The notes: generated by a model from the sequence alone, not told the origin. Positions 32,850-41,615 are shown, counted from the first letter of the stretch. The stretch is 64,000 nucleotides of DNA from Spirosoma fluviale (GCF_900230225.1 NZ_OCNH01000004.1:124001-188000); one strand, 5' to 3'. Made by a program: numbers and translations.

Positions 32850-34361
32850 TTATTGGTCTGATTGAGAAGGAGTATCCGATGCGTCGTCGGCTTTGGGCCG
32901 GGGCTTCATCGTTGGTCGAAAGGCGGCTGGCTTCGGCTTGACTGGTTCGCTATCCGGTATCGTCGGCTCCTCCGCCTTTAGTTCAGGTGCTGGTAACGGG
33001 GCCGGACTTTCCTCCACGGGGGGCTGCGGAACAACCGCAGGTTTCATCGTTGGTCGAAAGGCCGGTTTCGGTTTCGGTGTTTCTGCCGGTGACGATGATT
33101 CCGGTTCGGCGGGTTTAGGCGGCTTCATCGTTGGTTTGAAAGCCGGTTTCGCCTTCGGGACTTCGGGCTCGGGCGAAGGAGCCTGTGGCGCATCCGGCTC
33201 CGTTTTAGCAACCGTAGGCGGTTTCATTGTCGGCCGGAAAGCTGGCTTTTTCGGCGCTTCGACCGCTGGTGCAGCAGCCTCCGGCTGAACGTCTTCTTGC
33301 GGCTCGGCAGCTTTCGCAACCGGTGGTTTCATCGTTGGCCGGAAAGCCGGTTTGGGTTTGGGCGCTTCGGCCGGTGCAGGAGCTTCTGGCTGAAGCTCCG
33401 CTAGTGGCTCGGCCGGTTTGGTAACGGGCGGCTTCATCGTTGGCCGGAAACCGGGCGGCTTGGCAGCGGGCTTCGGCGTTTCCGGCACATCGGCAAGTGT
33501 GGGCTGCGATGCGGGCAGGTCGTTGGCAGGCACGTCAGTTACGCTTACCTCAGGCTTTTTGGTAGGCCGGAACACAGGGCGTTTCGCAGCTTCAAGTCCA
33601 CCCTGGGCAATTTGCTGCATTTCATCCGGCGTAGCATCGGTGAGCGGATGTTCAATGGATGACCCTTCGGAATTAGCCGGTTCATGCGGTTCGGCTGGCG
33701 GAGCAGCGGGTTTAGCCGTTGGCTTGAATACCGGCCGTTTGGGTGCCGGAGCACTCGCGCCCGCTTCCGGAGTGGCTGCGGCTTTGGCGGCTACCTGAGC
33801 GGCCCTGGCCTCGTCTTTCTCCCGAAGAAACTGCTCGTACAAGGTCCGTTTTTCATCTGCCTGCTCGGGGGTTAGGTTCGAGAAATTATAGGTCAGCTTA
33901 CCGAGTTCGAATTCACTGTAATCGAATTTCTTGTCCATTGTCAGGCACTCGGTGGGGCATACCACCGTACACAGGCCGCAATAGCAGCACTTGGCCATAT
34001 CAATGTCAAATTTTGCCGCATACAGGCGTATCGGCGATCCATCGGAAGCCCGACCAACCTCTTCCGTAGCTTTTATGGCATCAATGGTAATGCAGTCAAC
34101 GGGGCAGACTTTGGCGCATTTATCGCAGACGATGCAATCCTCAATTTCATTCCGAAGCCGGTAGCGACCGTTGTCGGGAATAGGCAATTGTTCGTACGGA
34201 TACTGAAGCGTAACTAGGCCATTCTGCAAATCGAAGTACGAATCGCTGGCTATTCCTTCGGCCGTTCGTCGTTTCGTGGCGTTCCGAAGGTGCCTCAACG
34301 TCAGGCTCAGCCCCTTCAGCGTTGTCCGGATACCCGACTGTATGTCCTTGAAGTATGACAT
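32850..34361 (-). CDS. nuoI: NADH-quinone oxidoreductase subunit I with long repetitive Pro/Lys tail
   Basis: 503 residues; the usual subunit is only about 150-200. Residues 1-190 are a normal NuoI with two 4Fe-4S clusters: C76-C79-C82-C86 and C125-C128-C131-C135 (both CxxCxxCxxxCP). From about residue 205 to the end the chain is low-complexity, Pro/Ala/Glu/Lys-rich, and contains eight copies of an F-[RK]-P-T-x-K-P motif (Phe at 212, 264, 305, 340, 375, 408, 434 and 481). The reading frame is continuous and codon bias is the same as in the head, so it is probably made. The tail's role is unknown. Confidence 0.92.
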   Translation of the reverse strand: MSYFKDIQSGIRTTLKGLSLTLRHLRNATKRRTAEGIASDSYFDLQNGLVTLQYPYEQLPIPDNGRYRLRNEIEDCIVCDKCAKVCPVDCITIDAIKATEEVGRASDGSPIRLYAAKFDIDMAKCCYCGLCTVVCPTECLTMDKKFDYSEFELGKLTYNFSNLTPEQADEKRTLYEQFLREKDEARAAQVAAKAAATPEAGASAPAPKRPVFKPTAKPAAPPAEPHEPANSEGSSIEHPLTDATPDEMQQIAQGGLEAAKRPVFRPTKKPEVSVTDVPANDLPASQPTLADVPETPKPAAKPPGFRPTMKPPVTKPAEPLAELQPEAPAPAEAPKPKPAFRPTMKPPVAKAAEPQEDVQPEAAAPAVEAPKKPAFRPTMKPPTVAKTEPDAPQAPSPEPEVPKAKPAFKPTMKPPKPAEPESSSPAETPKPKPAFRPTMKPAVVPQPPVEESPAPLPAPELKAEEPTIPDSEPVKPKPAAFRPTMKPRPKADDASDTPSQSDQ

Positions 34362-34366
34362 TTTCT

Positions 34367-34450
34367 CAATGATAGAATGAGCGAATGATAGAATGAGTGA
34401 ATAGGTTAACCTGACTTGGGTTATTCATTCATTCTATCATTCGCTCATTC
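34367..34450. repeat. Palindrome of GAATGA-like units (copy 2)
   Basis: The left arm 34376-34404 and right arm 34421-34450 pair at all but one or two positions. Units such as GAATGAGCGAATGATAGAAT are the same type as at 8911-8990. It fills the gap between the E1 dehydrogenase and nuoI and ends 5 bases from the E1 stop codon. Confidence 0.8.
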
Positions 34451-34454
34451 AAAA

Positions 34455-36860
34455 TTAAATGGTTGGAAACCGCTCTGGCTCGGCTTCGCTCATGATGGCG
34501 TAAACGGTTTCGATTACATCATCAACGTTTGGCTTAGAGAAATAATCTCCATCGGAGCCATAAGGAGGCCGGTGGGCTTTGGCCGATAAGGTCATCGGAG
34601 CCGAATCCAGGTAGCGGTAAGCATTCTGGCTTTCGATCACCTGCTGCATCATGTAGGCCGATGCGCCACCGGGCACGTCTTCATCGGCGAACAAAACCCG
34701 GTTTGTTTTCTTAATTGACTTGACAATCTGGTGATTCACGTCGAATGGCAACAAGGTTTGCACGTCGATCACCTCCACGCTGATACCTAAAGCGGCCAGT
34801 TGTCCGGCGGCTTCCAGCACAATCCGGCACATGGAGCCATAGGTAACCACCGTCACGTCGGAACCAGACTGTAATACCTCCGGTACGCCCAGCGGCACAC
34901 AGAACTCATCCAGATTCGTGGGTAATTGCTCTTTCAGGCGGTATCCGTTCAGAGACTCGATCAGCAGGGCGGGGTCATCGCCTTTCATGAGGGTGTTGTA
35001 AAAGCCAACGGCCTGCGTCATGTTGCGGGGTACCAGCACATGAAGGCCGCGCAAACTACTCAGCATCGTGCCCATAGGCGAGCCCGAATGCCAGATGCCT
35101 TCCAGCCGGTGGCCGCGCGTCCGAACAATAAGGGGTGCTTTCTGCCCGCCTTTGGTCCGGTATTGCAGCGTAGCCAGATCGTCCGTCAGGGTAGCCAGCG
35201 TATAATAAACGTAGTCGAAATACTGAATTTCAACAATGGGCCGAAGTCCGCGCATAGCCATGCCGATTCCCTGCCCGATAATGGTAGTCTCGCGAATGCC
35301 CGTATCGGTAATGCGTATCTCGCCGAACTTTTCCTGCAAGCCCGCAAAACCCTGATTCACATCGCCAATGTGGCCAACATCTTCACCCAGCGCCACAACG
35401 CGCGGGTCGCGGCTGAACAAGCCGTCGAAATAATGCTGAAGCAACTGATACCCGTCGAGTACGGTACCTTCCTCGTCATACTGCGCAGGGACGGCCTGTA
35501 CCAGCATTGGCGAATCGGGCGACTGGCTGTAAAGGTGAGAGCTAAACCGATCGGCGTTTTCGGTATTTGTCCGGTCGAGCCAGGCTTTCAGGCGTTGCCG
35601 CCCAGCACCGGTATCGGCCCGTAACAGGCGAAGTGCTTTTCGAATGGCCGACACCGCATCCCGACGTACGGGCGAGAAGGTTTTCCGAAGTTCTTCCCGA
35701 ATCGCCATTAATTCGGCCGCTTTCGGGTGGTGGCGGGCCGTTAGCTGAAGCAGATCGAGGGCTTCCGTAAAGTCCCCTTTCATAGATGCCTGATACGCAT
35801 CCCAGGCATCAATCCGTGCTTTTTTGGCGGTTTGTTTGGCTTCCGCTTCAATGGCTTCGAGTTCTTCGCTGGTAGCATACCCATTTTCCAGAATCCACCG
35901 CCGGAACAGTACGTTGCAGTCATGTTCTGCTTCCCAGGCAAGGCGCTGCTTCGATTTATACCGTTCATGCGAGCCCGAGGTCGAGTGGCCCTGTGGCTGG
36001 GTAAGTTCCTGTACATGAACCAGTACGGGAACATGCTCTGTCCGGCAAATATGAGCGGCCTGCTGGTAGGTTTCCAGCAATGCCGGATAATCCCACCCTT
36101 TTACGGTGAATATCTCCATGCCTTTATCATCGCTGTCGCGCTGAAAACCAGCCAGAGCTTTTGAAATACTCCCCTTAATTGTCTGGTATTCAACCGGTAC
36201 AGATATACCGTAACCATCGTCCCATACAGACATCAGGAGCGGCACCTGCAACACACCAGCGGCATTCATGGCTTCCCAGAACATTCCCTGGGAGGTAGAT
36301 GCATCGCCAATGGTCGAGAAAACGATTTCGTTACCATTGTGCGAAAAAGTAGTCAGGTCGCCTAGTTCAGGATTATTACGAAAAAGTTTGGAGGCATAGG
36401 CCAGCCCAAGCGAGCGGGGCACCTGCCCGGCTGTTGGTGCAATATCACAGACAGAATTATAGAGTTCGGTTTGGTTCCGCCACAACCCCTGTTCATCGAG
36501 CCAGCGGGTAGCGAAGTGTCCATTCATTGACCGGCCTGCGGTATTGGGCTCGGCCTCCAGATCGGTGTGGGCATAGAGTTGCGCAAAAAACTCCGTCCAG
36601 CGTAGCTCTCCCAAAGCGGCCACGAACGTTTGGTCCCGGTAATAGCCGGAACGAAAATCGCCCCGATTAAAAGCACTAGCCACTGCCAATTGTGCCAGCT
36701 CTTTCCCATCGCCAAATATGCCGAATTTAGCCCTTCCTCCCATCACATCACGCCGACCCAACAAGCTCACCTGTCGGCTTTCGCAAGCCAATAGGTAATC
36801 TGACAGGATTTTTTCGCGACTTATAATATCAGTCGAGCGGAGTTGTTCGTTTGCTATCAC
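34455..36860 (-). CDS. 2-oxoacid dehydrogenase E1, fused alpha and beta subunits
   Basis: 801 residues from a GTG start. Residues about 1-380 are the alpha half with the thiamine-diphosphate site (GDASTSQGMFWEAMNAAGVL at 185-204, then VWDDGYGIS). Residues about 460-800 are the beta half (VALGEDVGHIGDV, later GSPMGTMLSSLRGLHVLVPR, 'DVQTLLPFD'). Such single-chain E1 proteins act on branched-chain 2-oxoacids or pyruvate, decarboxylating them and passing the acyl group to E2. E2 and E3 are not nearby. The usual Asn-Asn of the thiamine site reads Asp-Asp-Gly here, perhaps a lineage trait. Confidence 0.88.
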   Translation of the reverse strand: MIANEQLRSTDIISREKILSDYLLACESRQVSLLGRRDVMGGRAKFGIFGDGKELAQLAVASAFNRGDFRSGYYRDQTFVAALGELRWTEFFAQLYAHTDLEAEPNTAGRSMNGHFATRWLDEQGLWRNQTELYNSVCDIAPTAGQVPRSLGLAYASKLFRNNPELGDLTTFSHNGNEIVFSTIGDASTSQGMFWEAMNAAGVLQVPLLMSVWDDGYGISVPVEYQTIKGSISKALAGFQRDSDDKGMEIFTVKGWDYPALLETYQQAAHICRTEHVPVLVHVQELTQPQGHSTSGSHERYKSKQRLAWEAEHDCNVLFRRWILENGYATSEELEAIEAEAKQTAKKARIDAWDAYQASMKGDFTEALDLLQLTARHHPKAAELMAIREELRKTFSPVRRDAVSAIRKALRLLRADTGAGRQRLKAWLDRTNTENADRFSSHLYSQSPDSPMLVQAVPAQYDEEGTVLDGYQLLQHYFDGLFSRDPRVVALGEDVGHIGDVNQGFAGLQEKFGEIRITDTGIRETTIIGQGIGMAMRGLRPIVEIQYFDYVYYTLATLTDDLATLQYRTKGGQKAPLIVRTRGHRLEGIWHSGSPMGTMLSSLRGLHVLVPRNMTQAVGFYNTLMKGDDPALLIESLNGYRLKEQLPTNLDEFCVPLGVPEVLQSGSDVTVVTYGSMCRIVLEAAGQLAALGISVEVIDVQTLLPFDVNHQIVKSIKKTNRVLFADEDVPGGASAYMMQQVIESQNAYRYLDSAPMTLSAKAHRPPYGSDGDYFSKPNVDDVIETVYAIMSEAEPERFPTI

Positions 36861-37104
36861 AACAGAGCTACGGATTGAAATCGTCTAACAATCAATTTAT
36901 CGATGAAGTAGCTGGCCTGAAAAATAAGCCAGTTACCAAGTGAAAGTAAAAGTAAGGCAAAACAAGTCAGCTTTCAAAAAAACGATTTTTTGAGTTTATT
37001 TGTTGACCGAATGAAATCAACAGCGTGTTTGGCAAACAGTTTGCTATAGGTGCTGATTATAAGGCTTAGTATTTTAAAACCAAACCATAATTCCGTCTAG
37101 TCCA

Positions 37105-37560
37105 ATGAAAAAGATTTTTTCACTTTTCGTAGCTTTGTTTGTGTTTGTCGCAGTTAGCTACGCCCAGAAAGGGGTTCTGAAATTTGCGAAAGAAACCCAC
37201 GATTTCGGCAAAGTTGAGCAAGGTAAGCCGGTTACGCACGTATTTGAGTTCAAAAACACAGGTACCGACCCAGTCGTTATTAACGACGCTCAAGCTTCCT
37301 GCGGTTGCACGAAACCAAGTTTCTCACGTGAGCCAATCATGCCGGGCAAAACGGGATCGATTTCCGCAACCTACAATGCTGCTGCTGCCGGTCCATTCAA
37401 CAAATCGGTAACGGTAACAAGCAACGCTGAAGCAGGCCAAGCGGTGCTGTACCTGAAAGGCGAAGTTGTAGCGGCTGGCGCTGCAGCTGAAACAGCAGCC
37501 ACACCGGCTCCTGCACCTGCGGCTAAAGACAAGAAGAAAAGTACGAAAACTTCACGCTAA
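37105..37560 (+). CDS. DUF1573 (Ig-like, ASPM-SPD-2-Hydin type) secreted protein
   Basis: 151 residues. The signal peptide is MKKIFSLFVALFVFVAVSYA. The mature domain has THDFGKVEQGKPVTHVFEFK and the cysteine pair ASCGCTKP, the DUF1573 hallmark. The Ala/Pro/Lys-rich tail (about 125-151) may contact another component. It is exported, small, and common in Bacteroidota, with no assigned function. A terminator follows. Codon use suggests good expression. Confidence 0.9.
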   Translation: MKKIFSLFVALFVFVAVSYAQKGVLKFAKETHDFGKVEQGKPVTHVFEFKNTGTDPVVINDAQASCGCTKPSFSREPIMPGKTGSISATYNAAAAGPFNKSVTVTSNAEAGQAVLYLKGEVVAAGAAAETAATPAPAPAAKDKKKSTKTSR

Positions 37561-37589
37561 TCTACTGAAGGGTTAATAGTGTGGTTAAG

Positions 37590-37624
37590 AAAGGCATCTG
37601 GTAGTCTACCGGATGCCTTTTTTT
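37590..37624 (+). terminator. Rho-independent terminator
   Basis: A 12-base stem with one mismatch (AAGGCATCTGGT / ACCGGATGCCTT), a 5-base loop and TTTTTTT, 30 bases after the DUF1573 stop. Confidence 0.88.
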
Positions 37625-37873
37625 GTGTCCCTGATTATTGGTCATCCTGCCTCTCAACCGACTGGCATATCCCCCGCCCGTTCTTCCCGCTTTACTTTTT
37701 TACAAGCTGATTATCACCTACGTTTGGCTCGTCTTAAGACTCCAAACTGTATATGACTCCGCCACAGCGCCGGTAGGTTGCCCCTCCAATTACACCGTAT
37801 TTTTTTACAATCTCTTCACCCGGCCACTCTTCTGCTCTTTTCGCAGATCGTCGCCTTGTCTTACCCTAAAGCT

Positions 37874-38779
37874 ATGTTTTTTATCACCCTTGGCATTCTG
37901 GTGCTCATCGCCGGATTTGCGATCAATACCCCTGCATTAACATTTTCACGCTATTCAAGACCCGCCAAAGTAGTTGGCGTTATTTTAATGGTACTTGGCT
38001 TTCTTACATCGAGTATACGCCAAATTGACGCCGGGCAGGTAGGTGTTATCTCGCTCTTTGGTAATGTAAGCGACCGAACGCTGAGTTCTGGCCTGAACTT
38101 CGTGAACCCGCTGGCAACAATAACAGAATTTAATTTACAGACACAGAATTATACTATGTCGGCTTCACATGGCGAGGGTCAGAAAGAGGGCGATGACGCC
38201 ATTCGTGTACTCACAGCCGATGGCCTGGAAGTGGTTATTGATCTAACCGTATTGTATAGAGTAGTAGCCGCCGATGCGCCAAAAATTTACAGTCAAATTG
38301 GTACAGATTATACCGACAAGGTTGTCCGTCCCATTACCCGTACCCGTATTCGCGACAACGCTGTTTATTACGATGCGGTTGCTCTATACTCAACCCGGCG
38401 CGATGAATTTCAGGCTCGTATTTATAAGACGATTGAAGCCGATTTTCAGAAACGAGGGCTTATGCTGGAGCAATTGCTGATTCGAAATATTGACCTGCCC
38501 GCATCTGTCAAGAAATCTATCGAGTCGAAAATCAATGCCGAACAGGACGCTCAGAAAATGCAATTCGTCCTGCAAAAAGAAAAACAGGAAGCTGAGCGGA
38601 AACGGGTAGAAGCCCAGGGCATTGCCGACTACCAAAAGATTCTGTCTACGGGTCTAAGCGACAAGCAATTGCAGTACGAGCAGATCAAAGCACAACGGGA
38701 ACTGGCGGCATCGCCAAACGCCAAGATCGTCATCATGGGCGGACGAGGAAATGTCCCGCTGATTCTTAATGAGAAGTAA
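37874..38779 (+). CDS. Prohibitin/SPFH family membrane protein
   Basis: 301 residues from the ATG at 37874 (an open extension upstream to 37778 adds nothing family-like). Two short hydrophobic segments (about 1-16 and 30-45) are followed by the SPFH/Band 7 domain (QIDAGQVGVISLFGNVSDRT, then TADGLEVVIDLTVLYRVV). A long helix (about 215-280) and a conserved tail (ASPNAKIVIMGGRG) follow. Prohibitins form large ring or cage assemblies in the membrane and influence proteases such as FtsH in other systems. No such partner is adjacent. Confidence 0.9.
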   Translation: MFFITLGILVLIAGFAINTPALTFSRYSRPAKVVGVILMVLGFLTSSIRQIDAGQVGVISLFGNVSDRTLSSGLNFVNPLATITEFNLQTQNYTMSASHGEGQKEGDDAIRVLTADGLEVVIDLTVLYRVVAADAPKIYSQIGTDYTDKVVRPITRTRIRDNAVYYDAVALYSTRRDEFQARIYKTIEADFQKRGLMLEQLLIRNIDLPASVKKSIESKINAEQDAQKMQFVLQKEKQEAERKRVEAQGIADYQKILSTGLSDKQLQYEQIKAQRELAASPNAKIVIMGGRGNVPLILNEK

Positions 38780-38904
38780 GAACAGGACTTTCTGTTACTA
38801 TCGCCTTTGGCAGAATTTACCCTCTATGTAAGTAAATAACAGGGTTAAGTGTGGTGTGGAAACTATAACCCCATAATGCCTACACTTCTTCTTTCTCACC
38901 AAAA

Positions 38905-39063
38905 AGCCCTGTTAGGGGCGACCTGTCAATAGAAAAGTAAGGGTAAATTTCCATAAAGCGCCGTAGGTGCGACCCTCCATGAACAAGAGCAGGTCGCACC
39001 TACGGCGCTTCAGCTAAGGCCGAAGCTCGATTAACTATTGACAGGCCGCCCTTATAGAGGGCT
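38905..39063. repeat. Nested inverted repeat (outer and inner arms)
   Basis: The outer arms 38905-38932 and 39035-39063 pair with a few mismatches (sharing CCTGTCAATAG). The inner arms 38956-38974 and 38992-39010 pair perfectly over 19 bases (AAGCGCCGTAGGTGCGACC). The two pairs are concentric, giving a long hairpin with an internal bubble. Confidence 0.85.
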
Positions 39064-39180
39064 ACTTGGCCCAGGCCAAAGATGTATACACTCGATTTGA
39101 CCTGACACCAGCCACCGAACAGGTAGTTGATAGCCTGATGACCAAACAAAATATACCGTTATTCACGTTAAACAATTTTT
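39061..39180 (+). pseudogene. Possible coding remnant downstream of the palindrome
   Basis: A stop-free stretch with codon use like local genes reads YLAQAKDVYTRFDLTPATEQ, followed by 'VVDSLMTKQNIPLFTLN' at about 39064-39173. It has no start codon of its own and runs into the following palindrome. I cannot name the parent gene, and it could be a chance open frame. Confidence 0.3.
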
Positions 39181-39182
39181 TT

Positions 39183-39236
39183 TCAACCACAGAGCGGTGC
39201 GCCGTTGCGACACAACGTGTACCGCTCTGTGGTTGA
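39183..39236. terminator. Bidirectional terminator-like palindrome
   Basis: Perfect 16-base arms (TCAACCACAGAGCGGT and complement) have T-runs on both outer sides and a small CGTTG/CAACG hairpin in the loop. It lies 5 bases past the esterase stop, which is on the minus strand. Confidence 0.75.
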
Positions 39237-39241
39237 TTTTT

Positions 39242-40159
39242 TTATTTCGCACTACCCAGATTCATCAGCCAGGCTTTGCAGGCGTCGGGCCACATATTGA
39301 GTGAGCCGAATTTTGCCGTGCGCATGCCAAAGCCATGACCACCGGTTGGGTACAAATGCATTTCGGCCGGAACGCCGTTTTTCAGGCAGGCCAGGTAAAA
39401 GTTAATACTGTTTTCAACAGGAACGGCTTTATCATCTTCCGCATGAACCAGAAACGTTGGGGGCGTTTTGCTGCTCACCTGTAGCTCGTTGGAGTAATAG
39501 GCGATCAGTTCGGGCGACGAGGCCTTTCCTAACAGGTTATTGCGGGAACCTGCGTGTGCTTTCTCGCCAAATGTGATGACCGGGTACAACAGAATCGCGA
39601 AATTCGGCTTTGCCTGTTTGCTGGCTTTAGGTCCCTTGTCGTAATGGGTGGCGAGCGTAGACGCCAAATGCCCGCCCGCCGAAAAACCCATAACCCCAAT
39701 CTTATTCAGGTCGATATTATACTTCGATGCATTCTGCCGAATCAGTGTCATTCCCTGCATAGCGTCGAGCAAAGGAACCTCCTGCTGGTTGGTCATAATA
39801 GCCGGATTGGGAAGCCGGTATTTCAGTACGAAGGCCGCAACGCCCATTTCATTGAACCATTTGGCAATGTCTGATCCTTCATGACTGGCTGCCAGGATTC
39901 CGTACCCACCGCCGGGACAAATCATGACGGCTGCGCCGGTCGCTTTCTCTTTGGGTGGCAGAAAAACCGTTAATGTAGGCACCGAGACATTACTGATCCG
40001 GAGAATACCATTGGCGTCCGTTTCTGATTTTTCGGTTAGCTGTGCACCAGCTATGGCATTGGGAATGGCACCGTCGGGCCAAAGTTTGACAATATCCTGC
40101 GACAGGACAAGCTGGGGTAGTAGAGTGGCCGAAAGCATACAAAGCAGTACGAAACGCAT
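39242..40159 (-). CDS. Exported alpha/beta hydrolase, acetyl-esterase type
   Basis: 305 residues with signal peptide MRFVLLCMLSATLLPQLVLS. The oxyanion region is CPGGGYGILA (81-90), the nucleophile is S160 in GFSAGGHLAS, the acid is D242 or D243 in HAEDDKAVPV, and H275 lies in GGHGFGM. This arrangement is that of esterases related to xylan or acetyl esterases (BD-FAE group). It probably deacetylates or cleaves small esters in the periplasm. It lies about 70 bases downstream of a beta-lactamase-fold gene on the same strand, but a terminator lies between them. Confidence 0.88.
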   Translation of the reverse strand: MRFVLLCMLSATLLPQLVLSQDIVKLWPDGAIPNAIAGAQLTEKSETDANGILRISNVSVPTLTVFLPPKEKATGAAVMICPGGGYGILAASHEGSDIAKWFNEMGVAAFVLKYRLPNPAIMTNQQEVPLLDAMQGMTLIRQNASKYNIDLNKIGVMGFSAGGHLASTLATHYDKGPKASKQAKPNFAILLYPVITFGEKAHAGSRNNLLGKASSPELIAYYSNELQVSSKTPPTFLVHAEDDKAVPVENSINFYLACLKNGVPAEMHLYPTGGHGFGMRTAKFGSLNMWPDACKAWLMNLGSAK

Positions 40160-40201
40160 AAAAATGGTATGGCTCCCAGAGCCGGGTTAGACATAAATCG
40201 C

Positions 40202-40226
40202 AAAAAGCCGACCGTTAGGTCGGCTC
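40202..40226 (-). terminator. Rho-independent terminator after the second serine hydrolase
   Basis: Read on the minus strand, the stem AGCCGACC / GGTCGGCT with a 4-base loop is followed by TTTTTG. It begins just after the stop at 40230 and separates the two hydrolase genes. Confidence 0.8.
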
Positions 40227-40229
40227 TAC

Positions 40230-41489
40230 TCATATTTCTACCTCGCTCTCTTCGGACGAAACCTTGCTGTTGGCTCCGCCGTGAAGGACATCGATCAGTT
40301 CTTTGACCCGGTATACGGTTGTATTGTACCGATTACCCAGAATAATAATTACATACTCATCTTTTGGGCTGAACCAGAACATGGTATTGTAACCCTTCCA
40401 CCAGCCCGAATGATAAATATACTCCGGCTGCTTGGTATCATTCAGCATCATTCGGAAACCATATCCGTAATTCTTTGCCCCTTTCCGTTCGAAACTTCGG
40501 GGAATAAACGCTTCGGCGAGCATCTTTTTGGGTAACAGGCAATCGGCGTTCAATGCCCGGTACCAGCGGAACAAGTCGCCCGTGGTTGAATAAATTCCTT
40601 TGTCGCCCACAACATCGTCGTAATAGTCTTTGGGAATACGCCGATTCCATTGATAACCGGCCGTTCGATGGTGGTTGATGGAGTCGTTTTTTGTCGTGGC
40701 CACGAACGTCTGGTGCATACCCAGTGGCTCGAATATGTTCTTGTGAATAAAGGTCTCGTAGGTTTGACCGGTCACCTTCTCGATAATGGAAGCCAGCACC
40801 ATGTAGTTGGTATTGCTGTAGCTAAACCCTCGACCGGGAATGTTATAGGGCCTGGGAGTTGGCTTAACCGTAGCAAACCAGTGCATAATCGTTGCGTTGG
40901 TCGGATAAGGTTTTTCTTTTTTGTAGAAATTCACCTTCATGCTGTCGTCGAAGGCGTACTGGTAGTTGGGCAGACCACTGCGGTGGCTGAGCAGTTCGCG
41001 AATGGAAATGCCGTGATACGGAAAATCGGGGTAAAATTTCTGGATAGTATCCTCAAACGTAAGCTTTCCGGCTTCGATCAGCTTTAGCGTACCAACGGCC
41101 GTAAACGTCTTTGACAGCGATGCCAGCTGGAATTTGGAATCTTCGACCAGTGTATCGCGCTGGCTTCGTTCAAAATGGCCCAGACCAAAGCAATTCTTAT
41201 AGAGAACCATGCCCTTTTGCGCCACCAATACATTCCCGTTCAGGCCACCCCGTACTTTCTGCCGGAAAATTTCAGCAATCTGACGGGACTTTTCATCGGC
41301 ATTAATTTGCTGTCGAATGGCCGTCTGTTGGGCTTCTGTGAGAATTTGCTCATCGGCACAATTCCGCAACGCCCGTGCTGACTGCTTAAGATTAGTTTGG
41401 TTTTGCCCACAGGACACCCCTAATCCAACTAAGACAACAATGCTAAACCAATTTAAAAATTTATTTATCCGCACCATCCAAACCCACAT
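40230..41489 (-). CDS. Serine hydrolase, beta-lactamase/penicillin-binding fold, lipoprotein
   Basis: 419 residues; ATG at 41489, with a second possible start four codons later. The lipobox is GVSC (C27). The SxxK motif is S124-L-S-K127 (FQLASLSKTFTAV) and the YxN motif is in GFSYSNTNYMVL. Near the end, 'YHSGWWKGYNTMFWF' fits the third motif region (HxG). It is a class C-type fold enzyme, probably anchored to a membrane facing the periplasm. Unlike the first serine hydrolase it has no DUF3471-like tail. The substrate is unknown. Confidence 0.87.
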   Translation of the reverse strand: MWVWMVRINKFLNWFSIVVLVGLGVSCGQNQTNLKQSARALRNCADEQILTEAQQTAIRQQINADEKSRQIAEIFRQKVRGGLNGNVLVAQKGMVLYKNCFGLGHFERSQRDTLVEDSKFQLASLSKTFTAVGTLKLIEAGKLTFEDTIQKFYPDFPYHGISIRELLSHRSGLPNYQYAFDDSMKVNFYKKEKPYPTNATIMHWFATVKPTPRPYNIPGRGFSYSNTNYMVLASIIEKVTGQTYETFIHKNIFEPLGMHQTFVATTKNDSINHHRTAGYQWNRRIPKDYYDDVVGDKGIYSTTGDLFRWYRALNADCLLPKKMLAEAFIPRSFERKGAKNYGYGFRMMLNDTKQPEYIYHSGWWKGYNTMFWFSPKDEYVIIILGNRYNTTVYRVKELIDVLHGGANSKVSSEESEVEI

Positions 41490-41615
41490 GTTTACGCTAC
41501 TATACTATACAATTCAAGTTCTGACAAAAATAGTCGTTGCGGCTATACCGTTTTCAGCGGTAGATTAAAATTGCCTGAAAGTTTACGACCAGTCCATTTA
41601 AACACCAAATGCCCA

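Larger units (their letters stand above)
38780..39241. other. Intergenic region with nested palindrome and possible coding remnant
   Basis: This 462-base gap holds a nested inverted repeat (38905-39063) and a terminator palindrome (39183-39236). A short reading frame starts at 38876 and stops inside the first repeat arm at 38932. An in-frame coding-like stretch runs from about 39061 past the repeat (for example AKDVYTRFDLTPATEQVVDS). This looks like the debris of a gene interrupted by the palindrome, but the fragments are too short to identify. Confidence 0.4.

Noticed and set aside
370-41489. The two beta-lactamase-fold genes (370-1863, 40230-41489) as resistance genes
   Set aside because: The fold is shared by many esterases and peptidases; neither shows features specific to beta-lactamases of clinical type, so only 'serine hydrolase' is supported.
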